Shown here: positions 16,057 through 25,231 of the stretch, one piece after another
Layout of the letters: each line of letters starts with the position of its first letter
Position numbering within the stretch: the stretch's first letter is position 1
Assembly (NCBI GenBank): GCA_041649615.1
Contig: JBAZMT010000003.1
Coordinates: 1-64,000 of the forward strand
Direction: 5' to 3'
DNA length: 64,000 bases
DNA from: JALOAR01 sp041649615
GTDB taxonomy: Bacteria; Patescibacteriota; Minisyncoccia; UBA6257; Colwellbacteraceae
The notes under the pieces: model-generated
The model's input: the letters and a program-made list of their open reading frames with translations, nothing else
Databases searched by the model: none
Told to the model about the DNA's origin: nothing
Translations under genes and position numbers: made by a program

Positions 16057-16515
16057 ATGGCGTTCCCCTACATTCCATCGGCAGGTATCTCACCATTGGG
16101 AACCACCGAATTGTCGGAATACCGTCCCCTTCCACCTCCGCCGGTGATTCGGGCCGATAAACTGAACTATCAGGCTCAGGCGTTCGATAGTGTGTTCTCC
16201 GACCGAGACCCAACGGACGCCGCGGTAATCGAGGCTCTGTGGAGGGTTCGAGGTAGTGGGGCAGCCGTACGAAACACCGGCGCTCGATTCTTGGACGTGC
16301 GCAAGCTCGACGACAAGGCCAAGATCTTGCTCGAGAACGAAGCACGCGTTGCCCTTGCACGGTTGGTCCGCCGTGGGGACATCACCATCACGAAGATCAC
16401 CGTTGAGACCGGCAACGATTGGGCCGAGATAACGGTGTTCTATGTGAACAACCGAACGGCCTTGGCCAAGAAGGACAGAACAGCAAAGAAGCGCTTGCCA
16501 GAGGAGATCGCGTAA
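16057..16515 (+). CDS. Baseplate wedge protein (Mu gp46 / gp25-like)
   Basis: 152 residues. The pattern RDPTDAAVIEALWRVRGSGA, then GARFLDVRKLDDKAKILLEN, EARVALARLVRRGDITITKI and a final EITVFYVNNR strand matches the gp46/gpW/gp25 wedge family: a small protein ending in an alternating beta strand with a conserved Glu near the LENEAR helix. It follows the spike region and directly precedes the gpJ-like gene (TAATG overlap), the Mu order gp45-gp46-gp47. It helps nucleate sheath assembly on the baseplate. Confidence 0.75.
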   Translation: MAFPYIPSAGISPLGTTELSEYRPLPPPPVIRADKLNYQAQAFDSVFSDRDPTDAAVIEALWRVRGSGAAVRNTGARFLDVRKLDDKAKILLENEARVALARLVRRGDITITKITVETGNDWAEITVFYVNNRTALAKKDRTAKKRLPEEIA

Positions 16516-18122
16516 TGGCTCTTTCAGAAGATCGAAAGTTCGTAACGTTCCGTCGTGGCAAGGTGCGCGACGACATCATTCTGGCTCGCTTTCGAAACAC
16601 CTTGCGCGGCAAGACCAACCCCGACACGGGCCAGCCGTTCACGGAAGACGAGATTGCGGTCATCACTCAGGAGGACAGTCGCTTCTTCATCGAAGCCGAC
16701 GGGATCGATCTCTACGGGCAAGCCGTACAATCGCGTGCTCTGTGGTTCGTCGATCAGATTCATCCAGCGCGAGCAGCAAGCGGGTTCTTGCGGAACTTCC
16801 ATGGCGCTCTATGGCTGCCCGATGGGTTCTTGGATGCAACGGGCGGCTCGGGGCCAGTGCTTGCGACGGGTAGCGCCGGGACCATCTACGTCGGTAGCAC
16901 CACGATCGGTGACCCGACTGCATCTATTGCCCGCGACCCCGCGGGCAAGCGCTATCAGGTGCTCGTCACAACGACTGCTGACAGCAACGGCAACGCGACG
17001 CTCCAGATGCAGGGCATCGACACGGGGGACTCGACCAACCCTGTCGCGGGTACGTTGCTCACGTGGATCAATCCGCCTTTGGGCACGGCCCCCGAAGCGC
17101 AAGTCATCACGTCGTTCACCGGCGGGTTCAACCAGGAAACCGAAGCCGAATTCGCTCAGCGCATCATGCGCAGAATTCGGAACAAGCCCGGAGCAGGGAA
17201 CAACGCTCAGTTTCGCATCTGGGCAGGGCAATCGAGCAACGCTGTCCAGGATGCCTTCGTCTACGCGACGGCGCTTCATTCAGGGAGCACAATCGTTGCC
17301 ATCGCTCAGAAGCGCGGGAACTCTGTGGGCCCCAATGCTCGCGTCGCCAGCATCGGCACCTTGACCACTGCAACGGCGTTCCTGACTCCCCCGACGAGCC
17401 CTGTCGTGCCGCATGGAGCGCACGTCTTGGTCGTACCCATGATTCCGCAATCGACGAACGTCGTGATGACGCTATCGATGCCTCGCGGTTCTGTTGGCGG
17501 TTGGGCAGACGTCGACCCATGGCCGCGCTGGAGCAGCAACTTCAACACCGGTGTTCAGGTTGGTACGATCATTAGCCAAACCGTATTCTCCGTCTTTACG
17601 GACGAAGGGCTTGCGGGTTTGGATTCGTATGGCGATGTCGTCATTGGGGAAGATGCCCCTGCGATGATGGTGTGGAACGACGCCATCTCTTCTTTCGAAG
17701 TGCTCGACGTTGACCGCATCAATTACATCGGTTTGAACGAGTACCAGATCGTTCTGAACACGGCCACGGCGAAGACGATCACGTACGGCGACATCATTAG
17801 CCCGAAGAACAACCGCATGGAGATCATCACCGAAGTGTTCCAGGACTACTTCGACGAACTCGGGCCGAGCGAGCTCGTCGGTTCGACCGATGTTCGGTTC
17901 GTTCGAGCCGCACGGTTTCCACGGCCAGACCAGGAATACTCGATGCGAGCAGGGCAAAGCATCATTGCTCGCCTCGACGACCAATTAGGTGGGGCTCTGT
18001 CCGATGCCGAATTGAAGTTCATCACCCAGAACACGCCATCGGTTCCAAACGAGTATTCGATCATCAACGGTCCGACCTACTTGACTTTGGGACGTGTCGG
18101 CCTCTACGCCTCCGAAAGCTGA
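16515..18122 (+). CDS. Baseplate wedge protein J-like (Mu gp47 family)
   Basis: 535 residues from the ATG overlapping the previous stop; upstream in-frame starts lie inside the previous gene and are not used. A J-like core is visible: GQAVQSRALWFVDQIHPARA, later GTLLTWINPPLGTAPEAQVI, and NQETEAEFAQRIMRRIRNKP with a downstream AQFRIWAGQSSNAVQDAFVY. It is longer than Mu gp47 owing to inserted and C-terminal domains. J-like proteins form the inner wedge ring linking hub, gp25 and fibres. Confidence 0.85.
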   Translation: MALSEDRKFVTFRRGKVRDDIILARFRNTLRGKTNPDTGQPFTEDEIAVITQEDSRFFIEADGIDLYGQAVQSRALWFVDQIHPARAASGFLRNFHGALWLPDGFLDATGGSGPVLATGSAGTIYVGSTTIGDPTASIARDPAGKRYQVLVTTTADSNGNATLQMQGIDTGDSTNPVAGTLLTWINPPLGTAPEAQVITSFTGGFNQETEAEFAQRIMRRIRNKPGAGNNAQFRIWAGQSSNAVQDAFVYATALHSGSTIVAIAQKRGNSVGPNARVASIGTLTTATAFLTPPTSPVVPHGAHVLVVPMIPQSTNVVMTLSMPRGSVGGWADVDPWPRWSSNFNTGVQVGTIISQTVFSVFTDEGLAGLDSYGDVVIGEDAPAMMVWNDAISSFEVLDVDRINYIGLNEYQIVLNTATAKTITYGDIISPKNNRMEIITEVFQDYFDELGPSELVGSTDVRFVRAARFPRPDQEYSMRAGQSIIARLDDQLGGALSDAELKFITQNTPSVPNEYSIINGPTYLTLGRVGLYASES

Positions 18123-18135
18123 AAGGAACAGCATC

Positions 18136-18633
18136 ATGTCAGGGTTTCCAAATCGTATCGGCCGAAGCAGCCTTGGTCCAACTCTCGAGGACAAGTGGCC
18201 AGTCGTCAATCCGAAGCACGATCTCGGCGCTGCTCAGTTCAACTTGGCCTTCCATCAGATCGCGGGGATGAACCTCGTGTCGGCACGTGGGCTCTTGTTC
18301 GTCGACGTGAATTCCGGCACGGGTACCGTCACGACAACCTATCAGGGCATCGCCTGGGATCCGGATGGCTTACTGCCGAAAGTCGTGTGGACGCGTTCGG
18401 CCGCGGGCATCTACTCATGGTCGTTGCCTCAGACGAGTTACCTCGACGAATCCGGCAACGCCATCACGGTCGAAGTGCTCGGCGGGTACCCGATGCCGCA
18501 AGAGCTCGTCGGTGGCAACGTAGTCATCGGTCAGCACGTCAAGACCGGGGTCCGCGCTGGAACGGTACATCTCATCGTTCCGGGGCTCGCCAACGCTCAT
18601 TACGACTCGGACTTCATCTTCCTCTTCTGGTGA
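18136..18633 (+). CDS. Hypothetical baseplate-region protein, 165 residues
   Basis: Not recognised. The ATG at 18136 is chosen because GAAAGGA precedes it and the longer in-frame start would run into the gpJ-like gene. The protein is beta-rich (TGTVTTTYQGIAWDPDGLLP; GAGTVHLIVPGL-type end with HYDSDFIFLFW). It lies between the Mu gp47-like and gp48-like genes, a spot that in Mu holds no gene, so it may be an added baseplate component. No catalytic motif is visible. Confidence 0.65.
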   Translation: MSGFPNRIGRSSLGPTLEDKWPVVNPKHDLGAAQFNLAFHQIAGMNLVSARGLLFVDVNSGTGTVTTTYQGIAWDPDGLLPKVVWTRSAAGIYSWSLPQTSYLDESGNAITVEVLGGYPMPQELVGGNVVIGQHVKTGVRAGTVHLIVPGLANAHYDSDFIFLFW

Positions 18634-18637
18634 TCTC

Positions 18638-19345
18638 ATGCCTCTAGCAAGCGGCAACTCACTTCCATTTCAAGTCGGTGGTAGCCCGACACGTTTCGAA
18701 GCGACCTATACGGCCTTGCAACGCATGGTCGGTCGAAACGGGTATTCTACCAACGACGACGAGATCGAAGCATTGTGGAGGCAAGCCAAGGCTGACGCCT
18801 TGGCCGCCCTAGGTACCTTTGACGAACGTGCGGCAATGCAAGCGTCACCCGAAACGGCGACGGACTACATCCCTGTCTACGAAGAGATCTTGGGCATCAC
18901 TATCGACACCGAACGTTCCGATCAGCAACGGCGCGACGTCATCGTGCCTGACTACACGGGCGTTCCAGAAGCATGGACTACGGGGCTCAACGAAGCGATT
19001 GCTCGAATCGACACGTTGGCGTCTGTCTTGTTCAGGCCATGGAGGAATTCGGGGACGTGCCAGATTGGACGTTGGTACGAGCCTTTCGACGGCTCTGACC
19101 CGTACGATGCCAGCGGCTCGCGCAATTCAACGGCATGGCCCAACGTCAGCGACATGCATACCGTGATCGTCAAGTACGACATCGGTTCAGGCGTTGCACC
19201 GAACCGAGAGCAACTCCGCAAGGCCATTCAAATCCAAAACCACTTGAACGAAGTTTGCCCGTCTTGGGTGGACTTCCATCTCATCTACTCCACGGGCTTC
19301 ATTCTTGATCGAAGCCTTTTGGACGCGACCGGATTCGGGAGCTAG
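18638..19345 (+). CDS. Mu gp48-like (DUF2313/YmfQ) tail protein
   Basis: 235 residues. Recognisable elements are FEATYTALQRMVGRNGYSTN, a helical section (ALWRQAKADALAALGTFDER), then TATDYIPVYEEILGITIDTE followed by RSDQQRRDVIV. The combination of a 'yl..WE..lGl' helix with a following RR-V segment is typical of the Mu gp48/YmfQ family (analogue of P2 gpI), which joins baseplate wedge to tail fibre. It follows the J-like gene and precedes fibres, as expected. Confidence 0.75.
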   Translation: MPLASGNSLPFQVGGSPTRFEATYTALQRMVGRNGYSTNDDEIEALWRQAKADALAALGTFDERAAMQASPETATDYIPVYEEILGITIDTERSDQQRRDVIVPDYTGVPEAWTTGLNEAIARIDTLASVLFRPWRNSGTCQIGRWYEPFDGSDPYDASGSRNSTAWPNVSDMHTVIVKYDIGSGVAPNREQLRKAIQIQNHLNEVCPSWVDFHLIYSTGFILDRSLLDATGFGS

Positions 19346-19347
19346 CA

Positions 19348-19728
19348 ATGGGCATCATTCTCAACCCAAACGAGAGCTTTCAGCCTCGACACCTCGCGAC
19401 AAGTACCGTCGCGATGAGCATCTACAATGTCCTAGCCGTCGCTGGACGTGAGTTGACGGTGAAGGAGATCTATCACGCGGTTTGCACTGGTCACAATCAG
19501 GAGCTCCCGCCTGAGCAAGTTATCGAAGCGATGCATGGGCTTTGCAAGCGTCGCTTCTTGTGCGTTCATCATGCCGACGATAGAAACCCCACCGAACGGT
19601 TCTCAACGGCAGACAAGCTTCATCGAGTCGTTCGCTCTCGTGACCGTTCTGGTGACGGGTGGGACAATTGGCGCGTCGTGAATCAAGACAATAGCGTGCA
19701 ACGTTTGGAGGAGATCAATGTTCAGTAG
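19348..19728 (+). CDS. Hypothetical protein with winged-helix-like N-terminal half
   Basis: 126 residues. Residues 12-75 read like a small winged helix: AMSIYNVLAVAGRELTVKEI, then VIEAMHGLCKRRFLCVHHAD. Such modules occur in phage fibre-region proteins as well as in regulators. It lies three bases after the gp48-like stop and overlaps the next gene by 11 bases, so it is expressed with the tail genes. A structural adaptor or a late regulator are both possible; I would not choose. Confidence 0.55.
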   Translation: MGIILNPNESFQPRHLATSTVAMSIYNVLAVAGRELTVKEIYHAVCTGHNQELPPEQVIEAMHGLCKRRFLCVHHADDRNPTERFSTADKLHRVVRSRDRSGDGWDNWRVVNQDNSVQRLEEINVQ

Positions 19729-20815
19729 AGTCAATCCACTTGGTTGGGCGCTATTCGAAGAACTGACGAGCGCCCAGATGAACCTTCTCGACTTGAATGC
19801 GAGTCGAGCAATCGACGGCACGTTCGGTGGAACGTACAATCCGAGCGGGCCCATCAACATCAACGGCACGTTGAACGTGACCAACTTGGTCTTCACCGGC
19901 GGTACCGTTGACAACTTGACGGTGACCTACACGCTAGACGGAAACATCATCAATTGTAATGAGATCAACATTGCATCGGAGATGAACTGCAACGGCGTCG
20001 CGTTGCTGAACGATACGGTCTACTTCTACGACAATGCCTACTTCGTCGGCACGGGAACGAACTTCTACTTCTACAGTGGAGGCACGTTCGACTTCACGAA
20101 CGGCATCTTCCTTGTCCAGAACGGAGGCCTTGCGCGCTTCGCTTCGGACGTGGACTTCACGAACGATTGCACCGTTGTCGTTCAGACCAACTGCGATTGG
20201 ACGTTCAACAACTGGCCAGTCTTTCAGACTGGTTTGCGAGCGTACGGTTCGAACCTCTTCTACACGGCTCCAGCGTTCTACGAAGGGCTTTCGATTGCAG
20301 CTGGCAAGCTCATCACCTACTCAACACCCCAATCGTGGATCATTCGATTCCCGTTCGTCTTGGGTGGGCAAGTCACGTCGATGTCGAGTTCATACGACAT
20401 CGACTCGAGTGGCTTCTGCAAACAGATCGCGAACTCGTCATGGCCGATTCGACTTTGGTCTTTCCCTCAAGGTCTGTGGGGCAAGACCCCGGTCGACATC
20501 ATCGCGGCTGAATTCTACGCGCGAGCGAACGGTCTTAGCGGCATGCCGACTGGCGACACTCAGTTCCGCATCTTCAAGATCGACCATTACTGGAACCCAA
20601 TTGGATCGGCAGCAACGGCGAACGATTCGAACCCGAACAACTCAACGGACCATTACGTTCCGTGGAGCGGTACCATCACTCTTGATCCATCGACTGAGAT
20701 CTTCGGTCTTGTGTTCCTTGGGTATAACGGCGGTGACACCCTCGGCGGTTCGAAGTGGTACGAAATCAAGTCCGTTCGCATGACGCTGCGAACGAACGCG
20801 AGAGGCCTCTACTAA
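19718..20815 (+). CDS. Tail fibre/spike-type structural protein
   Basis: 365 residues. The N-terminus (LTSAQMNLLDLNASRAIDGT then FGGTYNPSGPININGTLNVT) is a common attachment motif of phage fibre proteins. It is followed by regularly spaced short strands (GGTVDNLTVTYTLDGNIINC; NEINIASEMNCNGVALLND) reminiscent of a beta-helix, and a beta-sandwich C-terminal part from about residue 210. It begins inside the end of the previous gene and overlaps the next start (TAATG). A receptor-binding or baseplate-fibre role is likely. Confidence 0.7.
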   Translation: MFSRVNPLGWALFEELTSAQMNLLDLNASRAIDGTFGGTYNPSGPININGTLNVTNLVFTGGTVDNLTVTYTLDGNIINCNEINIASEMNCNGVALLNDTVYFYDNAYFVGTGTNFYFYSGGTFDFTNGIFLVQNGGLARFASDVDFTNDCTVVVQTNCDWTFNNWPVFQTGLRAYGSNLFYTAPAFYEGLSIAAGKLITYSTPQSWIIRFPFVLGGQVTSMSSSYDIDSSGFCKQIANSSWPIRLWSFPQGLWGKTPVDIIAAEFYARANGLSGMPTGDTQFRIFKIDHYWNPIGSAATANDSNPNNSTDHYVPWSGTITLDPSTEIFGLVFLGYNGGDTLGGSKWYEIKSVRMTLRTNARGLY

Positions 20816-21234
20816 TGCCCGACTTCTTCGTCCAAGCGACTGGTTCGCCAGCTTTGGTGAACGCCCCTTGGGAAGATCCAGCGAGCGTTTCGAGGCCTAG
20901 CCGTATCACCAACCAGAACGACAGAACGTATCGTCGGATCAATGCGTTGGTTGGTACGGTGCTCACCATTTCAGCAATCCCCGAAGGGTACACGACACCG
21001 CAACCCGATTCGCTCGTCGGGTTGTTTACGATGTGGCCGCTCGAAGTGCCGTCGGGCAATGGGATGCCGATGCAAGCAATCCCGACGGCAGGGATGAGCG
21101 CCGTTCAGACGTTCGTCTTAGATCGCGTCGGCCACTACACGTTCGCAGTTCGCCACGAGGACACTAACGACGCGTCGCTTGCCGCGGCCGGTGGTTTCGT
21201 GGTTCTCCACTTCGAAAGCGTTGCATCGCTATGA
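20815..21234 (+). CDS. Hypothetical fibre-region protein, 139 residues
   Basis: Unrecognised. The ATG at 20815 overlaps the previous stop (TAATG). It is beta-rich with conserved-looking aromatic and Gly positions (GLFTMWPLEVPSGNG; DRVGHYTFAVRHEDT) and a hydrophobic end VLHFESVASL. It overlaps the following gene (ATGA). A small fibre-tip, adaptor or chaperone protein is plausible from the position only. Confidence 0.6.
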   Translation: MPDFFVQATGSPALVNAPWEDPASVSRPSRITNQNDRTYRRINALVGTVLTISAIPEGYTTPQPDSLVGLFTMWPLEVPSGNGMPMQAIPTAGMSAVQTFVLDRVGHYTFAVRHEDTNDASLAAAGGFVVLHFESVASL

Positions 21235-21596
21235 CCACTTCAGCCCGCATCGACGAGCTTTGCCCGACAGACGTTGGCGCTGAGAAGATTGTGCTCTCGC
21301 TCGATGTGCTCGACGTGAAACCATTGGCTCACGTGCCGTTCGCGGTGAACGTCGACTACTCGGGGGCAGGGGCAATCGGCATCTCGATGCCAGTCGAACT
21401 CGTGTTCCAAGGGCCCGTCGCTGGACAGCGCTTCAGGCGAGTGTTCAGCCGTTCGTTGCCGTCAAGCTTGCTGTTGACTCCACAGAGCGGGGGGCGGCAT
21501 CTGGTGCTCTTGCGCGAACTATTCCATAACCGTTGGCAAGGTCAGCTCTTCGTTGACGTCGAAGGTGAAGACACGCAACAATCGGAGGATCGATAA
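21231..21596 (+). CDS. Hypothetical beta-rich fibre-region protein, 121 residues
   Basis: Unrecognised. Composition and the alternating hydrophobic pattern (KIVLSLDVLDVKPLAHVPFA; GRHLVLLRELFHNRWQGQLF) suggest a single beta-sandwich. It begins in the stop of the previous gene (ATGA) and ends 3 bases before the large repeat fibre gene, so it is probably a fibre accessory protein or connector. Confidence 0.6.
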   Translation: MTTSARIDELCPTDVGAEKIVLSLDVLDVKPLAHVPFAVNVDYSGAGAIGISMPVELVFQGPVAGQRFRRVFSRSLPSSLLLTPQSGGRHLVLLRELFHNRWQGQLFVDVEGEDTQQSEDR

Positions 21597-21599
21597 CCC

Positions 21600-23687
21600 A
21601 TGGCAACTACGAATCTCGCTCGCTTCACCATCAACGGCACCCCTTCGGAAGACGCCAATGGAAAGCGCGGTTACGACGCCGGGGCAGGCGAAGCCCTAGC
21701 CATCACGCTCGAGGCCAATCCAGCGCTCGGCGTGCTGACCATTACCTACGACATCTACGATTCGACCAAGACGACTTCGCCACTGAACAGCCTTTACGCT
21801 TCGAACCTAACGTTCACCGAGAACGGGGCGAAGTCGTACAGTTCGTCGGCGACCAATTCGACGGTCCACATCACGATCCCACCGACAGCCGATATCAGCT
21901 CGTACACGATTCGGGCAACGGCTGTCACGGCGACAGGGGCTCAGATCTTCGAACGGCTCGTCTGTGTTCGCAAGAACGGGCTTCGCATGACCATCCCTGC
22001 CGAGTCGCTGCAATACGCTCAGCGCGGTTGGAGCGATGCCCTGAACGAGCTGACGAAGCTCGTTGCCGATGGTGGGGTGTCGGTGTCGTTGGTCTCGAGC
22101 TCGGCGACGGGCACGGTTGCGGCTTTCCCAGCGAGCCAACGGCGCATCTTCCATTCGGATGGGGCAACGGCCGGCGGGGTCTGGACGGCGCTCACCAAGA
22201 CCGACCTCGACTCCGCGCTGGCCGCTGCGAGTATCGACTACACGAAGCTCGCTCCTGGAACTGAAGGCTACGTCCTACGGACATCGGGTGGGTCTGTCGT
22301 GTGGGGTGCCGACGTTACCTTGAACCGCCCCACGAACCCCGGTCAGAACGGGTACGTTGCGACAGGGCTCAACGGTGATCTGTCCTACATTCTCATCGGG
22401 GATGCCCAACTGGCAAGCAATGCCGGTATCACGGTCACCAAGATCGCCCCAGGAACAAGCGGTTTCGTTCTGAAGACCATTGGAACGACGGTGCAATGGG
22501 CCGAGGACTTATGCCCAACCTTGCCCAATAGCCCGGCTGATGACGGCAAGGTTGCCCTCGCTTCGGGTGGTGATCTGGTCTACGGTTTCATCAGCAACTT
22601 CCAAGTCGCAGCCAACGCCAACATCGCAGTCACCAAGCTTGCGACAGGAACCGAAGGCTATGTCCTAATGATCGTTGGAGGCGTGCCTACTTGGGCAGTC
22701 GGTGGGGGAGGTGGAACGAATCTTCCAGCGACGCCCGCAGACGATGGCAAGGTGGCTTTCGCGAACGCTGGGAACCTCGATTATGCCGACGGCGTGAAGA
22801 TGCTCAACGTGAGCGGTAACCAGAACGCTATCTCGCTCAGCGGCATCATCATGCCTTCGACGACGATGCCGCTCGATCCCGTTGGTAGCGAATGCCTTCT
22901 TTGGAACAGCGTCGGGAACCTTTACTGGACCGACGTCGACGTCACTTACAATGTGCTTCGAAGCACTCAACCGATCCATACGACGGACGACTTCAAGGTG
23001 GCCGTTGCTCACTACGGGTTCTATGAGCCAGAGCTACTGACGAACAATAGCATCGCGTCGAACGCTGCGATTGCAGTCTCGAAACTTGCACCGGCCATCA
23101 CTGAGAACTACGTCCTACGAACAGTCTTTGGTGCGGTGTCGTGGGGTTACATCTCTGACGCGAACATCGCCTACAATGCTTCGATCGGTGTTTCGAAGTT
23201 GAGTGCCGTGAGCGGTTCCGAAGGTGACTACTTGCGCATCGTGAGCGGTGGAGTTGCTTGGTCGGCAACTCTTGACGGCGGCGATATCACGAACGGTACC
23301 GTCAATCCGCAAGCTCTCATCGGCGGCTCGGTGAACACCGTGCTCTTGATGGGGCTTACGAGCGTTCCTGTTTGGGACACCATCTCGAACGCGAACGTCA
23401 AAGCCGGCGCTGGCATCTCGGTATCGAAGATTGAGATCGGAGCCTTTCGATCGGTTCTTGCAAGCAATAGTTCGAGCAACTACTGGACGACAGGACCCGT
23501 CGTCGATACGTGTTCGGCGATGTATTACCTCGACACGAACGGCTATCTGTGGCTTCACCAAGCTGCAACCGAACCGCCAAACCCTGCCGCATGGGGTTGC
23601 AACGTCTACTCGGATATCGCCGTGCTCAAGGGCAAGTTCAACAACAATACCGTCTGGGAAATCGCCGCTCAGGCTTGGAGCGTGTAG
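21600..23687 (+). CDS. Long tail fibre with SNAxIxVTKxAxGT repeats
   Basis: 695 residues. The N-terminal ~150 residues are a beta-rich attachment region (ARFTINGTPSEDANGKRGYD). From about residue 205 there are five or six degenerate repeats of roughly 45-60 residues, each with a phrase like NAGITVTKIAPGTSGFVLKT or NANIAVTKLATGTEGYVLMI followed by a Trp and a GDLxY turn. Repeats of this sort are common in phage tail fibres and form trimeric shafts. The last 60 residues (WLHQAATEPPNPAAWG) are a probable tip domain. The next gene follows after GTAGGAGAACGTC. Confidence 0.75.
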   Translation: MATTNLARFTINGTPSEDANGKRGYDAGAGEALAITLEANPALGVLTITYDIYDSTKTTSPLNSLYASNLTFTENGAKSYSSSATNSTVHITIPPTADISSYTIRATAVTATGAQIFERLVCVRKNGLRMTIPAESLQYAQRGWSDALNELTKLVADGGVSVSLVSSSATGTVAAFPASQRRIFHSDGATAGGVWTALTKTDLDSALAAASIDYTKLAPGTEGYVLRTSGGSVVWGADVTLNRPTNPGQNGYVATGLNGDLSYILIGDAQLASNAGITVTKIAPGTSGFVLKTIGTTVQWAEDLCPTLPNSPADDGKVALASGGDLVYGFISNFQVAANANIAVTKLATGTEGYVLMIVGGVPTWAVGGGGGTNLPATPADDGKVAFANAGNLDYADGVKMLNVSGNQNAISLSGIIMPSTTMPLDPVGSECLLWNSVGNLYWTDVDVTYNVLRSTQPIHTTDDFKVAVAHYGFYEPELLTNNSIASNAAIAVSKLAPAITENYVLRTVFGAVSWGYISDANIAYNASIGVSKLSAVSGSEGDYLRIVSGGVAWSATLDGGDITNGTVNPQALIGGSVNTVLLMGLTSVPVWDTISNANVKAGAGISVSKIEIGAFRSVLASNSSSNYWTTGPVVDTCSAMYYLDTNGYLWLHQAATEPPNPAAWGCNVYSDIAVLKGKFNNNTVWEIAAQAWSV

Positions 23688-23696
23688 GAGAACGTC

Positions 23697-24113
23697 ATGG
23701 CTGATCATACTCATCGCATCCTTCGCAATTGGCGCAAGAAGGTCACGTCGACTTCCTACTCAGTTCTTTGGACCGAAGCGGCTTCGACGTTCTTCGGCGC
23801 GGGAACCGTTGTCGGTTCGGACAAGTGGGTCGCCTACGGCATGATCGAAGGCGTACTCGCACGTCCGAGCACCGGTGGTGACGGCCAGCGCCTCCCGTTC
23901 TTGCTCTACAAGGCTCCTGGCGCTGCGACGCCAAATCTATTGGTCGGCACGTTGCAGAACATGATCGGCACGTCGTCTCAGTTCATTCAGGTGTCGATGA
24001 GCGGTTCGAACTTCCAAGTCGAAGGGCGTCTCCACGCGGACAATGGAATGACGGGCATCTTGAGCGTGACGCTTGACCTTCATCTCGTAGGAGGTACAGG
24101 ACCAGTATCGTGA
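23697..24113 (+). CDS. Hypothetical fibre-associated protein, 138 residues
   Basis: Unrecognised beta-rich protein with a basic N-terminus (HRILRNWRKKVTSTSYSVLW) and several Gly/Ser turns (QVSMSGSNFQVEGRLHADN). It follows the long fibre with AGGAGAACGTC before the ATG, and its TGA overlaps the GTG of the glycosyltransferase gene. It may be a fibre tip, a capping protein or the acceptor for the next enzyme; none of these can be shown from sequence. Confidence 0.6.
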   Translation: MADHTHRILRNWRKKVTSTSYSVLWTEAASTFFGAGTVVGSDKWVAYGMIEGVLARPSTGGDGQRLPFLLYKAPGAATPNLLVGTLQNMIGTSSQFIQVSMSGSNFQVEGRLHADNGMTGILSVTLDLHLVGGTGPVS

Positions 24114-24937
24114 AGCGTCTGAACGTCATCGTACCGCTGAGCCGCCCGTTGATGATTGACAACGTGCGAACCAACTTCGAACGACAGCGGTACCAGAACA
24201 AGAGGCTCGTGGTCGTGCAGAACGGCCTCGGCGCTTGTCAGCGTGCGGGGTTCCAACCCGACGTGCTCATCGACATCTGCAAAGCCCACCAAAGCACGGC
24301 CAAGAACACCGCGCTGGAATACCTGCGGAGCCACGATGAGAGCTTCTTCGCAACGTTCGATGACGATGACTACTATGGCCCGGGCTACCTCGAAGAGATT
24401 GCAGATGGGCTCGATCGTGGTTTCGACGTGAGTGGCAAGTCGGCCATCTACATTCGGTTCGCCGACAACCGCATGGTCTTCGCAACGCAATCGGGTGAGA
24501 ACTGCGAAGCCTGGAATGTGAACGGACCAACGATCTCAGGCGTGCTCACCAAGGACACGCCATTGTTCGAAGAATTGATCTGGGGAGAGGACAATAACTG
24601 GCTCGATAAGATGGCGGCCATGGGCGCCAAGTTCTGGAGCTCGAGTCGGAACGGTTTCTGTTGGATGCGTCGTGGTGAGATGCATGGGCACACTTTCCGC
24701 ATCACCGACGCAGGCTTGGAGAACTCGGTTTGCTCGTTGGGGCCCGTCTACGATTGCGGGGAATTCTCCGAACGCGTGGTCGACGGGGTGGACGCTCCTG
24801 CTCGGTTTGATAGGATGCCTGAGCAAGAGCTTGACTTGTCGCTACATCCGGCGGTCAGGTTCTGGGCTGAACAGGACAAGCAAGGAGAGCAACCCGAATG
24901 GCTGACATCTTTACAATCGCAGTTCCCGAACTTGTGA
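24110..24937 (+). CDS. GT2-like (GT-A fold) glycosyltransferase
   Basis: 275 residues, GTG start overlapping the previous stop. It begins RLNVIVPLSRPLMIDNVRTN, followed by a beta strand (KRLVVVQNG), a helix and the metal/nucleotide-sugar motif FATFDDDDYYGPGYLEEIAD at about residues 82-101, which supplies the DxD-type acidic cluster of family 2-like enzymes. Later WGEDNNWLDKMAAMG matches the usual E-D-x-x catalytic-base region. It is a soluble protein with no membrane segment. Sitting among tail fibre genes, it may glycosylate a fibre or virion protein; modification of host surface sugar is another possibility. Confidence 0.7.
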   Translation: MKRLNVIVPLSRPLMIDNVRTNFERQRYQNKRLVVVQNGLGACQRAGFQPDVLIDICKAHQSTAKNTALEYLRSHDESFFATFDDDDYYGPGYLEEIADGLDRGFDVSGKSAIYIRFADNRMVFATQSGENCEAWNVNGPTISGVLTKDTPLFEELIWGEDNNWLDKMAAMGAKFWSSSRNGFCWMRRGEMHGHTFRITDAGLENSVCSLGPVYDCGEFSERVVDGVDAPARFDRMPEQELDLSLHPAVRFWAEQDKQGEQPEWLTSLQSQFPNL

Positions 24938-25230
24938 TCGTTATCTCCGAAGACCAGAAGATGGACTTTGCGGGGTTCATTCGTTGGACGATCGCGACGC
25001 ATCCGAACTTCAACCAAGACGCCGCGGGCATTCGTGCCGCTGCTCGGCTCGAACGGAAGTTCGAATACATCACCGGGACCGAACCGCCGAAGAGTTTCGA
25101 TCTCGATACCGAAGATCTGCAACGGCTCCGCGTCGCCGTTGAGAACCCGCAAGGCGGATATCCCATTCGCCCTGCTCACAGAATGCTTCCCTTCGTGGAT
25201 GCAGTCGTAGACGCACAACAGAAGGAGTGA
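24898..25230 (+). CDS. Hypothetical protein, 110 residues
   Basis: Unrecognised. It starts 40 bases inside the end of the glycosyltransferase gene (AAGGAGAGCAACCCGA before the ATG) and ends one base before the holin-like gene. The N-terminus is hydrophobic and beta-like (FTIAVPELVIVISEDQKMDF), the rest is mixed with basic residues (AAARLERKFEYITG). There is no clear membrane segment. Confidence 0.55.
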   Translation: MADIFTIAVPELVIVISEDQKMDFAGFIRWTIATHPNFNQDAAGIRAAARLERKFEYITGTEPPKSFDLDTEDLQRLRVAVENPQGGYPIRPAHRMLPFVDAVVDAQQKE

Positions 25231-25231
25231 C

